From NCBI RefSeq assembly GCF_025736935.1, contig NZ_CP107048.1, positions 496,001 to 560,000 of the forward strand: a DNA stretch of 64,000 bases. The letters run 5' to 3'. A program made the translations under genes and the position numbers. The first letter of the stretch is position 1. Every line of letters begins with the position of its first letter. The notes under the pieces are model-generated. The model ran no database searches. It had not been told where the DNA came from and saw only the letters and a program-made list of their open reading frames with translations. The stretch comes from Qipengyuania sp. SS22. Lineage in GTDB: Bacteria; Pseudomonadota; Alphaproteobacteria; Sphingomonadales; Sphingomonadaceae. Positions 53,415 to 61,083 of the stretch are shown piece after piece.

Positions 53415-56120
53415 TTGTCGATGACTAATTTTGTTTCTGCCGCCACGCGACGCAACCCTGCCGCGCGGCTGGCTATCGGCCTGCTGGCCGGCACCATGCT
53501 TGCCGGCGTGCCCACTACGGTTCTTGCCCAGGAAGAGGCTGCCGCAGTCCCGGCAGTCGCACCGGCGGTTCAGCAGGATGTCGTGCGCACGATCGCTGTC
53601 AGCGGTGCCCAGCGTCTCGAGGCGCAGACGATCCTGTCCTACATCAAGCTGCGCCCCGGCGACACGTGGACGCAGGCCGCGGGTGACGAGGTCCTCAAGG
53701 ACCTCTACGCGACCGAGCTGTTCTCCAGCGCCAATGTGGTCAACAACAATGGCGATGTGGTCATCACCATTGTCGAGAACCCGGTCATCAACCGCATCAT
53801 CCTCGAAGGCAATCGCCGGTTGAAGAACGACAAGGTACTGCCCGAAATCCGGCTGTCGCCGCGGCAGATATTTACCCGTTCGAAGGTCCGCGCCGACGTG
53901 TCCCGCATTATCGAACTGTACAAGCGTCAGGGCCGTTTCGCCGCCACGGTCGAGCCGAAGATGGTCGAGCTGTCGCAGAACCGCGTCGATATCGTGTTCG
54001 AGATCAGCGAAGGACCCAAGTCCAAGGTTCGCCAGATCAACATCATCGGCAACGATGCTTTCTCCGACGGGAAGCTGCGCGGCGAGATGCTGACCAAGCA
54101 GGCGCGCCTGACCAGCTTCCTCAGCTCGAACACCAGTTACGATCCCGATCGCCTGGCGTTCGACCAGCAGAAGCTGCGCCAGTATTACCTGACCGAAGGC
54201 TATGCCGATTTCCGCGTGGTTTCGGCGGTTGCCGAGCTGACCCCCGACAAGCGCGACTTCATCATTACCTATGTCGTCGAGGAAGGCGAGCGGTACAAAT
54301 TCGGCACGGTCGATGTCGAATCGCAAATCCGCGATTTCGACGATGAGGCGATGACCGCGCGTCTGCCGATGCAGGGCGGCGACTGGTACGATGCCAAGCT
54401 GGTCGAGGACACGGTCGAGCAGCTGAGCGAGCTGGCCGGGACCTTCGGTTACGCCTTTGCCGACGTCCAGCCGCAGTTCAGCCGTAACCAGGACACGCTG
54501 ACGATGGACGTGACCTTCGCCTTGCGCGAAGCACCCCGCGTTTATGTCGAACGGATCGACGTCAACGGCAACACGCTGACGCAGGACAAGGTCGTCCGCC
54601 GCGAATTCCGTCTGGCCGAAGGCGATGCCTTCAATTCGCTGTCGGTTGCGCGGTCGACCGCACGCATCAATTCGCTGGGCTATTTCCAGGAAAACTTCGA
54701 AATCAACCAGGTCGAGGGCAGCGCCCCCGACCGGATCGTGCTCGAGGCCAATGTCGAAGAGCAGGCGACCGGCGAACTGCAGTTGTCGGCTGGTTTCTCG
54801 AGCCTAGAGAGCTTCATTCTTGCGGGCTCGATTCGTCAGCGCAACTTCCGCGGGCGTGGCCAGACGGTCGGCCTCAGCCTGAACTATTCGCGCTATTCGA
54901 AGTCGGCGCAGGTGAGCTTTTCCGAACCCTATGTGTTCGATCGCAACATCTCGGCCGGCGTCGACATCTATCGCCGCGACACCAACAGCTTCAACTTCCG
55001 TAACAACGAGCGCAACACCACCTTTTCGCAGTCGACCACCGGCGCCCAGCTGCGTGCGGGCGTTCCGTTGACCGAATACACTTCCGCGATTGCGAGCTAT
55101 ACGTTCAACTACGACGACGTCACGCTAGACGAAGGGCTGTATTTCTCGGATCGCGATGGCGACGGGATCGCGACCTGCGATCCGATCCGTGCCAGCCGAT
55201 ATCTGTGCGAGGCGATCGGACAGCGGACCAGCTCGATCGTCGGGCTCACGCTCAATTACAACACGCTCAACAGCCGCCTGCGTCCCACGAGCGGCGAGAC
55301 GATCAGCTGGACGACCGAACTGGCCGGTCTCGGCGGCGATGTGAAATATGTCCGTTCGCGCGCCCGTGCCGGTAAGTACTGGCCGGTTGGTGCCGGCTTT
55401 ATTTTCTCGATCACCGGCGAAGGCGGCTGGATCCGCAGCCTCGAGGACAACAATGTTGCCGGGCAGGATGATGTCCGCCTGACCGACCGCTTCTTCCTCG
55501 GCGAGCCGCAAATGCGCGGGTTCGACATCCGCGGCGTTGGACCGCGCATCGTGCGCCTTCAGTATCTCAACGAAGATGGCGATGACACGACGCCGCTGGT
55601 CCCGCAGACGATTGAGGAAGCGCTCGCCAGCGATAACCGCGTGGACGATGCCTTGGGCGGCAAGGCCTATTACCTTGGTCGGGCCGAACTCGAAATTCCG
55701 CTTGGTAGCGGTGCGCGCGAGATGGGCCTGCGTCCGTCGATCTTCCTGGACGTGGGGTCGTTGTTCAGCGTTACCCGCCCGGTTCTGCAGGATTACCCCG
55801 ATGGCTTGCAAGCCACGGACGGGGACGGCAATCTGATTTATCTGCAGCCCGGCGTAGACGATGAAGGCAACGACATTATCCAGGCAGTAACCAACCGCTT
55901 TGCACCCGATGGGACCGAGAACGAGCGTAATGTCATCGCGGGGACCTTCTTCAAGGAAGTGTTCGTCGGTGACAGCCCCGCGCCGCGTATTTCGGTGGGC
56001 ATTGGCGTGAACTGGAACTCGCCCTTCGGTCCGTTCCGGATCGATGTATCTCACGTGCTCAAGAAGCAGGTCGGAGACGACACCAAGACCTTCTCCTTCA
56101 ACGTAGGAACGCAATTCTGA
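53415..56120 (+). CDS. bamA: Outer membrane protein assembly factor BamA
   Basis: About 900 residues. Signal peptide ending near TTVLAQ, five POTRA repeats (from VVRTIAVSGAQRLE to about 420), and a C-terminal 16-strand barrel with the VRGF-like loop MRGFDIRGVGPR and a terminal Phe (FNVGTQF), the outer-membrane insertion signal. The frame opens at a TTG (53415) followed by an ATG at 53421; GGGA spacing slightly favours the TTG. Core of the Bam complex. skp follows with a 1-bp overlap (TGATG). Confidence 0.96.
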   Translation: MSMTNFVSAATRRNPAARLAIGLLAGTMLAGVPTTVLAQEEAAAVPAVAPAVQQDVVRTIAVSGAQRLEAQTILSYIKLRPGDTWTQAAGDEVLKDLYATELFSSANVVNNNGDVVITIVENPVINRIILEGNRRLKNDKVLPEIRLSPRQIFTRSKVRADVSRIIELYKRQGRFAATVEPKMVELSQNRVDIVFEISEGPKSKVRQINIIGNDAFSDGKLRGEMLTKQARLTSFLSSNTSYDPDRLAFDQQKLRQYYLTEGYADFRVVSAVAELTPDKRDFIITYVVEEGERYKFGTVDVESQIRDFDDEAMTARLPMQGGDWYDAKLVEDTVEQLSELAGTFGYAFADVQPQFSRNQDTLTMDVTFALREAPRVYVERIDVNGNTLTQDKVVRREFRLAEGDAFNSLSVARSTARINSLGYFQENFEINQVEGSAPDRIVLEANVEEQATGELQLSAGFSSLESFILAGSIRQRNFRGRGQTVGLSLNYSRYSKSAQVSFSEPYVFDRNISAGVDIYRRDTNSFNFRNNERNTTFSQSTTGAQLRAGVPLTEYTSAIASYTFNYDDVTLDEGLYFSDRDGDGIATCDPIRASRYLCEAIGQRTSSIVGLTLNYNTLNSRLRPTSGETISWTTELAGLGGDVKYVRSRARAGKYWPVGAGFIFSITGEGGWIRSLEDNNVAGQDDVRLTDRFFLGEPQMRGFDIRGVGPRIVRLQYLNEDGDDTTPLVPQTIEEALASDNRVDDALGGKAYYLGRAELEIPLGSGAREMGLRPSIFLDVGSLFSVTRPVLQDYPDGLQATDGDGNLIYLQPGVDDEGNDIIQAVTNRFAPDGTENERNVIAGTFFKEVFVGDSPAPRISVGIGVNWNSPFGPFRIDVSHVLKKQVGDDTKTFSFNVGTQF

Positions 56121-56791
56121 TGAAACTTTTTGCCAAGACCATTGCTGCCGCCGCGCTTGCGGGCACTGCAGCCATCGCAACTCCCGCCGCCGCGCAGGTG
56201 TCGGGCATCGCCACCAGCAGCCCCGAAGCCGTGATCGTGCGCAGCCAGGCGCGCATCACTGCCTACCAGCAGATCGACCAGCAGTATTCGGCGCAGATCG
56301 CGCAGATTCGCACGCTGCGCCAGGAAATGCAGACGCTGCAGCAGAGCCTCGATACCGACAACAATGGCCAGCTGAGCCAGGCCGAAGCGCAGGCCAACCC
56401 CACGGTCGTGCAGCAGCTCCAGCAGAAGGAACAGCAGCTTGGGCAGGCTTCGCAGCCGATCGTGCTCGCGCAGACCTATGCCATCGAGCAGCTGATCAAC
56501 GATTACCAGAACGTCCAGCAGCAGGTCATCCAGCAGAAGAACATCCAGCTGCTCCTGAACCCGGATGCGATCCAGTGGGCACCCGAAGCGGTCAATGTGA
56601 CCAACGACCTCGTCGCTGCGCTCAACCAGCGTATGCCGAGCGTCCAGATCACGCCGCCGGCCGACTGGCGCCCGCGCCAGGAATCGCTGTCCGCGCAGCA
56701 GACTGTGTCGCAGGTCCTCCTCGGCGTCGCGCAGCAGCAGGCAGCCCAGCAGGCCGCGCAGCAGCAGCCCGCGCAGCCGACCGGCCGCTAG
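56120..56791 (+). CDS. OmpH/Skp-like periplasmic chaperone with an EF-hand-like loop
   Basis: A 223-residue protein: signal peptide ending AIATPAAAQ, then long Gln-rich helices (about 40-160) as in Skp tentacles, and an unstructured Gln/Ala/Pro tail. Skp holds unfolded outer-membrane proteins for BamA; the adjacent bamA supports this. Residues 78-89 ([12 protein letters not shown]) match a 12-residue EF-hand calcium loop, which is unusual for Skp. The tail ([15 protein letters not shown]) is low complexity. lpxD, the usual next gene, is absent. Confidence 0.85.
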   Translation: MKLFAKTIAAAALAGTAAIATPAAAQVSGIATSSPEAVIVRSQARITAYQQIDQQYSAQIAQIRTLRQEMQTLQQSLDTDNNGQLSQAEAQANPTVVQQLQQKEQQLGQASQPIVLAQTYAIEQLINDYQNVQQQVIQQKNIQLLLNPDAIQWAPEAVNVTNDLVAALNQRMPSVQITPPADWRPRQESLSAQQTVSQVLLGVAQQQAAQQAAQQQPAQPTGR

Positions 56792-56813
56792 GTTCGACGA
56801 CAGGGGCAGGGTG

Positions 56814-57266
56814 ATGAGCGAGATCGGTTTCGACATCGTCGGGGTGCTGAAGCGCCTACCGCATCGCTATCCCCTGCTGCTCGTCGACCGGGTGCAGGAA
56901 CTGGTCGCCGATGAGCGCATCCACGCGGTCAAGGCTGTCAGCTTCAACGAAGATTTCTTCCAGGGCCATTTCCCCGGCGCGCCGATCATGCCCGGTGTTC
57001 TCCAGATCGAGGCGCTGGCGCAGGCCGCCGGCGTACTCGCGGTGGAGAGCCTCGGCCTCGCGGACTCCGGCAAGCTGGTCTATTTTATGGCGATCGAGAA
57101 CGCCAAGTTCCGCGCGCCCGTGACGCCGGGCGTGCTGCTCGATCTCAAGGCCGAATTCGTCCAGAAGCGCGCGCGCGTGTGCAAGTTCGCCGGCCAGGCA
57201 TCGGTCGATGGCAAGGTGACCTGCGAAGTGCAGTTCACCGCGATGATCGCCGACGCACCCGAATAG
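56814..57266 (+). CDS. fabZ: 3-hydroxyacyl-ACP dehydratase FabZ
   Basis: A 150-residue hot-dog fold enzyme of fatty acid elongation. [12 protein letters not shown] near 16-27. The catalytic block [22 protein letters not shown] has His52 and Glu66. A GTG at 56811 precedes the ATG at 56814; the ATG with AGGG upstream is used. It follows skp by 22 bp. lpxA and lpxB, its usual followers, are missing; rpmE comes next. Confidence 0.97.
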   Translation: MSEIGFDIVGVLKRLPHRYPLLLVDRVQELVADERIHAVKAVSFNEDFFQGHFPGAPIMPGVLQIEALAQAAGVLAVESLGLADSGKLVYFMAIENAKFRAPVTPGVLLDLKAEFVQKRARVCKFAGQASVDGKVTCEVQFTAMIADAPE

Positions 57267-57359
57267 GGTTGTCAATTCGGGCGCTCGCCGCTATGCGCGC
57301 GCCTTTCCCATAACAGCTGGACCGGTCGGAACCGTTCCGATGCTAGAAGGACGCTTATC

Positions 57360-57587
57360 ATGAAGGCCGCAGGTCACCCCGATTACCACATGATCACGGT
57401 CAAGATGACCGATGGTACCGAATTCCAGACGCGCTCCACCTGGGGCAACGAGGGCGAAACGCTGACGCTCGACATCGATCCGACCAGCCACCCGGCATGG
57501 ACGGGCGGCACCAAGCAGATCCAGGAAGGCGGCCGCGTCGCAGCCTTCAACAAGCGCTTCGGCGGCCTGTCGCTCAAGAAGGGCTGA
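57360..57587 (+). CDS. rpmE: 50S ribosomal protein L31 (cysteine-free form)
   Basis: A 75-residue ribosomal protein: a [26 protein letters not shown]-terminus (two blocks) and the diagnostic [15 protein letters not shown]. The CxxC zinc motifs of the classical form are absent, so this is the zinc-independent type. A terminator follows about 27 bp downstream. Confidence 0.95.
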   Translation: MKAAGHPDYHMITVKMTDGTEFQTRSTWGNEGETLTLDIDPTSHPAWTGGTKQIQEGGRVAAFNKRFGGLSLKKG

Positions 57588-57613
57588 GCGCAGCCAACCC
57601 CAAGAGTTTACGC

Positions 57614-57643
57614 AAGGGCGGTCCCGTTGGGGCCGCCCTTTCT
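57614..57643 (+). terminator. Terminator of rpmE
   Basis: AAGGGCGG (57614-57621) pairs with CCGCCCTT (57633-57640), and an inner CCC/GGG pairing extends the hairpin. It is followed by TTTCTC. Moderate T run. Confidence 0.6.
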
Positions 57644-57676
57644 CGTTGTGCAAGCACCGCGCGCCGGATAGCTGCG

Positions 57677-58312
57677 TCACCAGCCCCAGGGCTTCTCGCG
57701 GTACCATTTGGTGATCACATATTTGATCCCCTTGCGAACCTTCATCCCGTGATGGAGCGTATTGGGGTTTTCGCGCAGGTCGGCGCGCCGGTTGTTCCAG
57801 CAGACCAGCTTCCCCGCCTCGGGCTGGAAGGTCTTGCCGACCGCCTTGAAGCGGGTCGCACCGCCGCCTTCGACCTCGTTCAGATAGATCATGAAGGTCC
57901 AGGTCCGCTGGCCCGCGACCGAGCAATAGGTCGCCCAGTCGGCCCCGCCGCGATTGAAATAGTCGCAATGCGGTTTGAACTCCTGCCCCACGTCGTAGCG
58001 CTGGCCCTGCAGTGGTTCGCCATGCGCGGGGGCGATCCCGTTGAGATCGTACAGCAGCTTTTCGAGCGTCTCGACAACAGGTACCGCAGTATCAAGGTCA
58101 CACGTCTCGCTGGTGCGGAAATAGCGGTCATCGCCTGCATCGGCGAGCGTCGAGGGGCGCCGGTCCTGCTCGATCAGCCGGATCAATCCAGCCCGCAGGT
58201 CGATGGGGACGAAATCGCGCAATTGGAACAGTTCGATCTTGTCGCTCGGCACGCGTTGCATGCCCTCGCGCGTCAGCAGCATTTCGCTCGAAGATTCGCC
58301 CGGTCCCGTCAT
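57677..58312 (-). CDS. 2OG-Fe(II) oxygenase, prolyl 4-hydroxylase-like
   Basis: A 211-residue dioxygenase of the P4H alpha-subunit fold. The iron triad is His115 and Asp117 in FKPHCDYFN and His187 in NTLHHGMKV; Lys197 in KGIKYV would hold 2-oxoglutarate. Nearby QRYDVGQ and FMIYLNEVEGGGATRF are family-typical. Expected to hydroxylate a protein or peptide side chain; target unknown. The frame has a GTG at 58315 immediately followed by the ATG used. Convergent with rpmE. Confidence 0.88.
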   Translation of the reverse strand: MTGPGESSSEMLLTREGMQRVPSDKIELFQLRDFVPIDLRAGLIRLIEQDRRPSTLADAGDDRYFRTSETCDLDTAVPVVETLEKLLYDLNGIAPAHGEPLQGQRYDVGQEFKPHCDYFNRGGADWATYCSVAGQRTWTFMIYLNEVEGGGATRFKAVGKTFQPEAGKLVCWNNRRADLRENPNTLHHGMKVRKGIKYVITKWYREKPWGW

Positions 58313-58502
58313 CACGTTTACGATAACGTGCGCACAACGCGCTTCAACCGCGAAAGAAAATTGCGCACAGCTGCGGCGGTTGCGATTTTCGCTTCCCTAT
58401 CCGCCTTCATTGTGCAACAGGCACGCGCCGTTGCGCAGGCGGCTTGACGCTGTCCCGCTCATGCGCAACAGCCCCCAATCCCGGGCGGTTCCGGGGGCAT
58501 GT

Positions 58503-58580
58503 GGCGATCGTAGCTCAGTTGGTTAGAGCGCCGGTTTGTGGTACCGGAGGTCGCGGGTTCGAACCCCGTCGATCGCCCCA
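58503..58580 (+). tRNA. tRNA-His (anticodon GTG) with encoded G-1:C73
   Basis: A 78-nt gene: extra 5' G at 58503, acceptor GCGATCG/CGATCGC, C73, encoded CCA, anticodon loop TTGTGGT reading GTG. The encoded G-1 opposite C73 is the standard bacterial His identity. Several alphaproteobacterial orders are reported to have lost it, so retention is informative. Confidence 0.95.
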
Positions 58581-58630
58581 TATTCTCCCCCCCCATGACC
58601 GTCCATCAGAGCATTTTGGGGACTCGCTGC

Positions 58631-59695
58631 ATGACGGCATTCTGGACCGAAGCGGATTTCGACGATCATGAACTGGTCGAGGTCGTCCGCGATGCGAAAA
58701 GCGGCCTGACCGCGATTATCGCGCTCCACTCCACCCATCTCGGTCCCGGGGCCGGTGGCACCCGCTACTGGCACTATGCCGAACCCGCCGCTGCCATGCG
58801 CGACGCGCTGCGACTGTCGCGCGGGATGAGCTACAAGAACGCCATGGCAGGCCTGCCGATGGGCGGGGGCAAGGCCGTGATCTTGGCGCAGAAGAATAGT
58901 GCCAAGACGCCCGAAATGCTCGCCGCCTTTGCCGATGCGGTGGAGCGTCTCAACGGCCAATATGTCACCGCCGAGGATGTTGGCATTTCCGAAGCCGATA
59001 TGGCCGCGGTCGCGCAGCGCACGCAATATGTCTCGGGCCTCCCGGTCGAGGGCGAAGACGCCGCTGGCGGCGACCCGGGCCCGTTCACCGCGCTCGGCAT
59101 CTTCCTCGGCATCAAGGCCGCAGTCCGGCACAAGCTGGGCAAGGACAGCGTCGAAGGCGTGCATGTCGCGCTGCAGGGCACCGGTAGTGTCGGCGGCGGC
59201 GTTGCCCGGCTGCTGGCGCGCGATGGGGCCAGGCTGACGCTTTCCGACATCGATGCGGGTCGCGCCGAGACGCTGGCCGCCGAACTCGGCGCCGATACCG
59301 CTGCAGCCGATGCAATCATGTCGGTTTCCTGCGACGTTTTCAGCCCCAATGCGCTGGGCGCGATTCTCGACGACGAGGGTATCGCACGGCTCGATTGCCA
59401 GATCGTGGCAGGCGGCGCGAACAACCAGATCAAGCGGCCCGAGCATGGCCCGATGCTGGCCGAACGCGGCATTCTCTATGCTCCCGACTATGTGATTAAC
59501 GCCGGCGGAATCATCTCGGTAACGCTTGAATATCTGTGCCGCCGCGACAAGGCGCCCTGCGATATCAACGAGGTCCGCAAGCGCATCGCGCTGATCCCCG
59601 GACGGCTCGAGCAAATCTGGCAGGAAAGCGACGAAACCGGGGTCTCGCCCGACCAGGTTGCCGACCGGATGGCACAGGAACTGATCGGCCGCTGA
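58631..59695 (+). CDS. Glu/Leu/Phe/Val dehydrogenase family protein (leucine dehydrogenase-like)
   Basis: A 354-residue NAD-dependent amino acid dehydrogenase. The substrate domain has GPGAGGTR, GMSYKNAMAGLPMGGGKAVI with the catalytic lysines near 68-82, and AEDVGI. The Rossmann domain has GTGSVGGGVARLL near 185-197 and GGANNQI. The length and GGGKAVI motif favour leucine or phenylalanine rather than glutamate as substrate. The start at 58631 is the third Met of the frame; earlier ones lie within or next to tRNA-His. The ccm operon follows 58 bp later. Confidence 0.9.
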   Translation: MTAFWTEADFDDHELVEVVRDAKSGLTAIIALHSTHLGPGAGGTRYWHYAEPAAAMRDALRLSRGMSYKNAMAGLPMGGGKAVILAQKNSAKTPEMLAAFADAVERLNGQYVTAEDVGISEADMAAVAQRTQYVSGLPVEGEDAAGGDPGPFTALGIFLGIKAAVRHKLGKDSVEGVHVALQGTGSVGGGVARLLARDGARLTLSDIDAGRAETLAAELGADTAAADAIMSVSCDVFSPNALGAILDDEGIARLDCQIVAGGANNQIKRPEHGPMLAERGILYAPDYVINAGGIISVTLEYLCRRDKAPCDINEVRKRIALIPGRLEQIWQESDETGVSPDQVADRMAQELIGR

Positions 59696-59753
59696 ACTGC
59701 GCCCTTGCGAGGCCGGTGGAGCGCTGCCAAAGCGGTGCCGGACGGTATATTCG

Positions 59754-60476
59754 ATGCACGGCTTCGCCAATCCCAAGCGCTTCCTGGCGCTCGCCAACCC
59801 GCTGACCCCGCTGTTGCTGGTCGGCGGCCTGGTGGTGAGCGCGGGCGCGCTCTATTGGGGGCTATTCCAAGTGTCTCCCGACCGCCTGATGGGCGAGACC
59901 GTGCGCATCCTGTTTCTGCATGTTCCGGCCGCATGGCTGGGGATGGGTGGCTGGACCGCGATCGCCGTGGCAAGTCTCGTCTTCCTCATCTGGCGGCATC
60001 CGCTTGCCGCGCTCGCCGCGCGCGCCGCGGCATTACCCGGCCTCGTCTTTACCATCATCTGTCTCGCCACCGGCTCGATCTGGGGGCGGCCGACATGGGG
60101 CACTTGGTGGGTGTGGGACGGACGGCTGACCAGCATGCTGGTGCTGGCCTTCCTCTATCTGGCCTATATTGCGCTGGCGCAGGCCGCCGAACGCGAAGGT
60201 GTTTCGCCGCGTATCCCGGCGATCTTCGGCCTGCTCGGCGCAATCAACATCCCGATCATCAATCGCAGCGTGGTGTGGTGGAATTCGCTCCACCAGCCGC
60301 CCAGCATCACGCTGGGCAAAAGCGCGATCGACGCCGAGTTCCTCGTGCCTCTGCTCGTTGCAATAGCCGGTTTCTCGCTGCTGTTCGGTGGCGTCGTACT
60401 CGCGCGTATGCGAGCGCTGCTTGCCGATGTGCAGGCCGAGGCGCGCCTACGCCGCCGCGCGATGGAAGCCGCCTGA
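59754..60476 (+). CDS. ccmC: Cytochrome c maturation heme exporter subunit CcmC
   Basis: A 240-residue membrane protein with six helices and the tryptophan-rich heme-binding motif WGTWWVWD (115-122) in a periplasmic loop. It presents heme to CcmE. The first ccm gene of the window; ccmA and ccmB are not upstream. ccmD overlaps its stop by 1 bp (TGATG). Confidence 0.96.
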   Translation: MHGFANPKRFLALANPLTPLLLVGGLVVSAGALYWGLFQVSPDRLMGETVRILFLHVPAAWLGMGGWTAIAVASLVFLIWRHPLAALAARAAALPGLVFTIICLATGSIWGRPTWGTWWVWDGRLTSMLVLAFLYLAYIALAQAAEREGVSPRIPAIFGLLGAINIPIINRSVVWWNSLHQPPSITLGKSAIDAEFLVPLLVAIAGFSLLFGGVVLARMRALLADVQAEARLRRRAMEAA

Positions 60477-60616
60477 TGCGCGAGGCACTCGATCAATGGA
60501 CCTTCGTCGTCGCCGCTTATGCGGTGGGCGTGACCGGCACGCTGGCGATGGTCGGCTGGGCATGGCTCGACATGAAACGCGCCGAGAAGCGCCGCGAAGA
60601 AAGCCGCCGGAAATGA
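60476..60616 (+). CDS. ccmD: Heme exporter protein CcmD
   Basis: A 46-residue single-pass protein (MREALDQWTFVVAAYAVGVTG..., tail KRAEKRREESRRK) between ccmC and ccmE. Size, one membrane helix and basic tail match CcmD, which holds CcmE in the CcmABCD complex. It overlaps ccmC by 1 bp and ccmE by 4 bp. Confidence 0.9.
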   Translation: MREALDQWTFVVAAYAVGVTGTLAMVGWAWLDMKRAEKRREESRRK

Positions 60617-61083
60617 GCGCACTCAAACCCAAGCACCAGCGCCTCGTGCTGGTCGTCCTCGCGCTTGTCGCACTGATCGGGGCGGGCCTGCTCGCGGCCT
60701 ATGCATTGCGCAATCAGGCGAGCTATTTCTACCTGCCCGAGCAGATGCTCGCCAATCCGCCCGAGATCGGCCAGGCCGTACGACTGGGCGGCATGGTCGA
60801 GCAGGACTCGATCGAAACCGCTGCCGATGGGGTCACGCTGACCTTCGCGGTAACGGGGAATGACGGATCGCGCGTGCCGGTACGCTTCAGCGGCATCGCG
60901 CCCGATCTGTTCGTCGAGGGTTCGGGTGTGGTCGCCGAAGGGCGGCTGGGTCCGGGCGGCGTATTCCTCGCCGACAATCTCCTCGCCAAGCATGACGAGA
61001 ATTACGTGCCGCGCGAATTGCAGGACATGGACCAGCACCAGGCCGCGCAAATGGCCGAAGAAACGACGGTCGGGCTCGAATGA
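60613..61083 (+). CDS. ccmE: Cytochrome c heme chaperone CcmE
   Basis: A 156-residue periplasmic chaperone tethered by an N-terminal helix (about 10-31), with an OB-fold beta barrel. Covalent heme-binding His127 and Tyr131 are in LAKHDENYVP. It receives heme from CcmC and gives it to CcmF. Overlaps ccmD and ccmF by 4 bp each. Confidence 0.96.
   Translation: MSALKPKHQRLVLVVLALVALIGAGLLAAYALRNQASYFYLPEQMLANPPEIGQAVRLGGMVEQDSIETAADGVTLTFAVTGNDGSRVPVRFSGIAPDLFVEGSGVVAEGRLGPGGVFLADNLLAKHDENYVPRELQDMDQHQAAQMAEETTVGLE

Noticed and set aside
52005..54326. Long minus-strand frames opposite rseP and bamA
   Set aside because: Antisense shadows of two strongly conserved genes; no domain seen.
58313..58502. 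Possible 37-residue plus-strand peptide ending at 58447 with a hydrophobic stretch (AAAVAIFASLSAFIV)
   Set aside because: Only GTG or TTG starts and no ribosome site; it could be chance in a 190-bp promoter region before tRNA-His. Kept out for lack of support.
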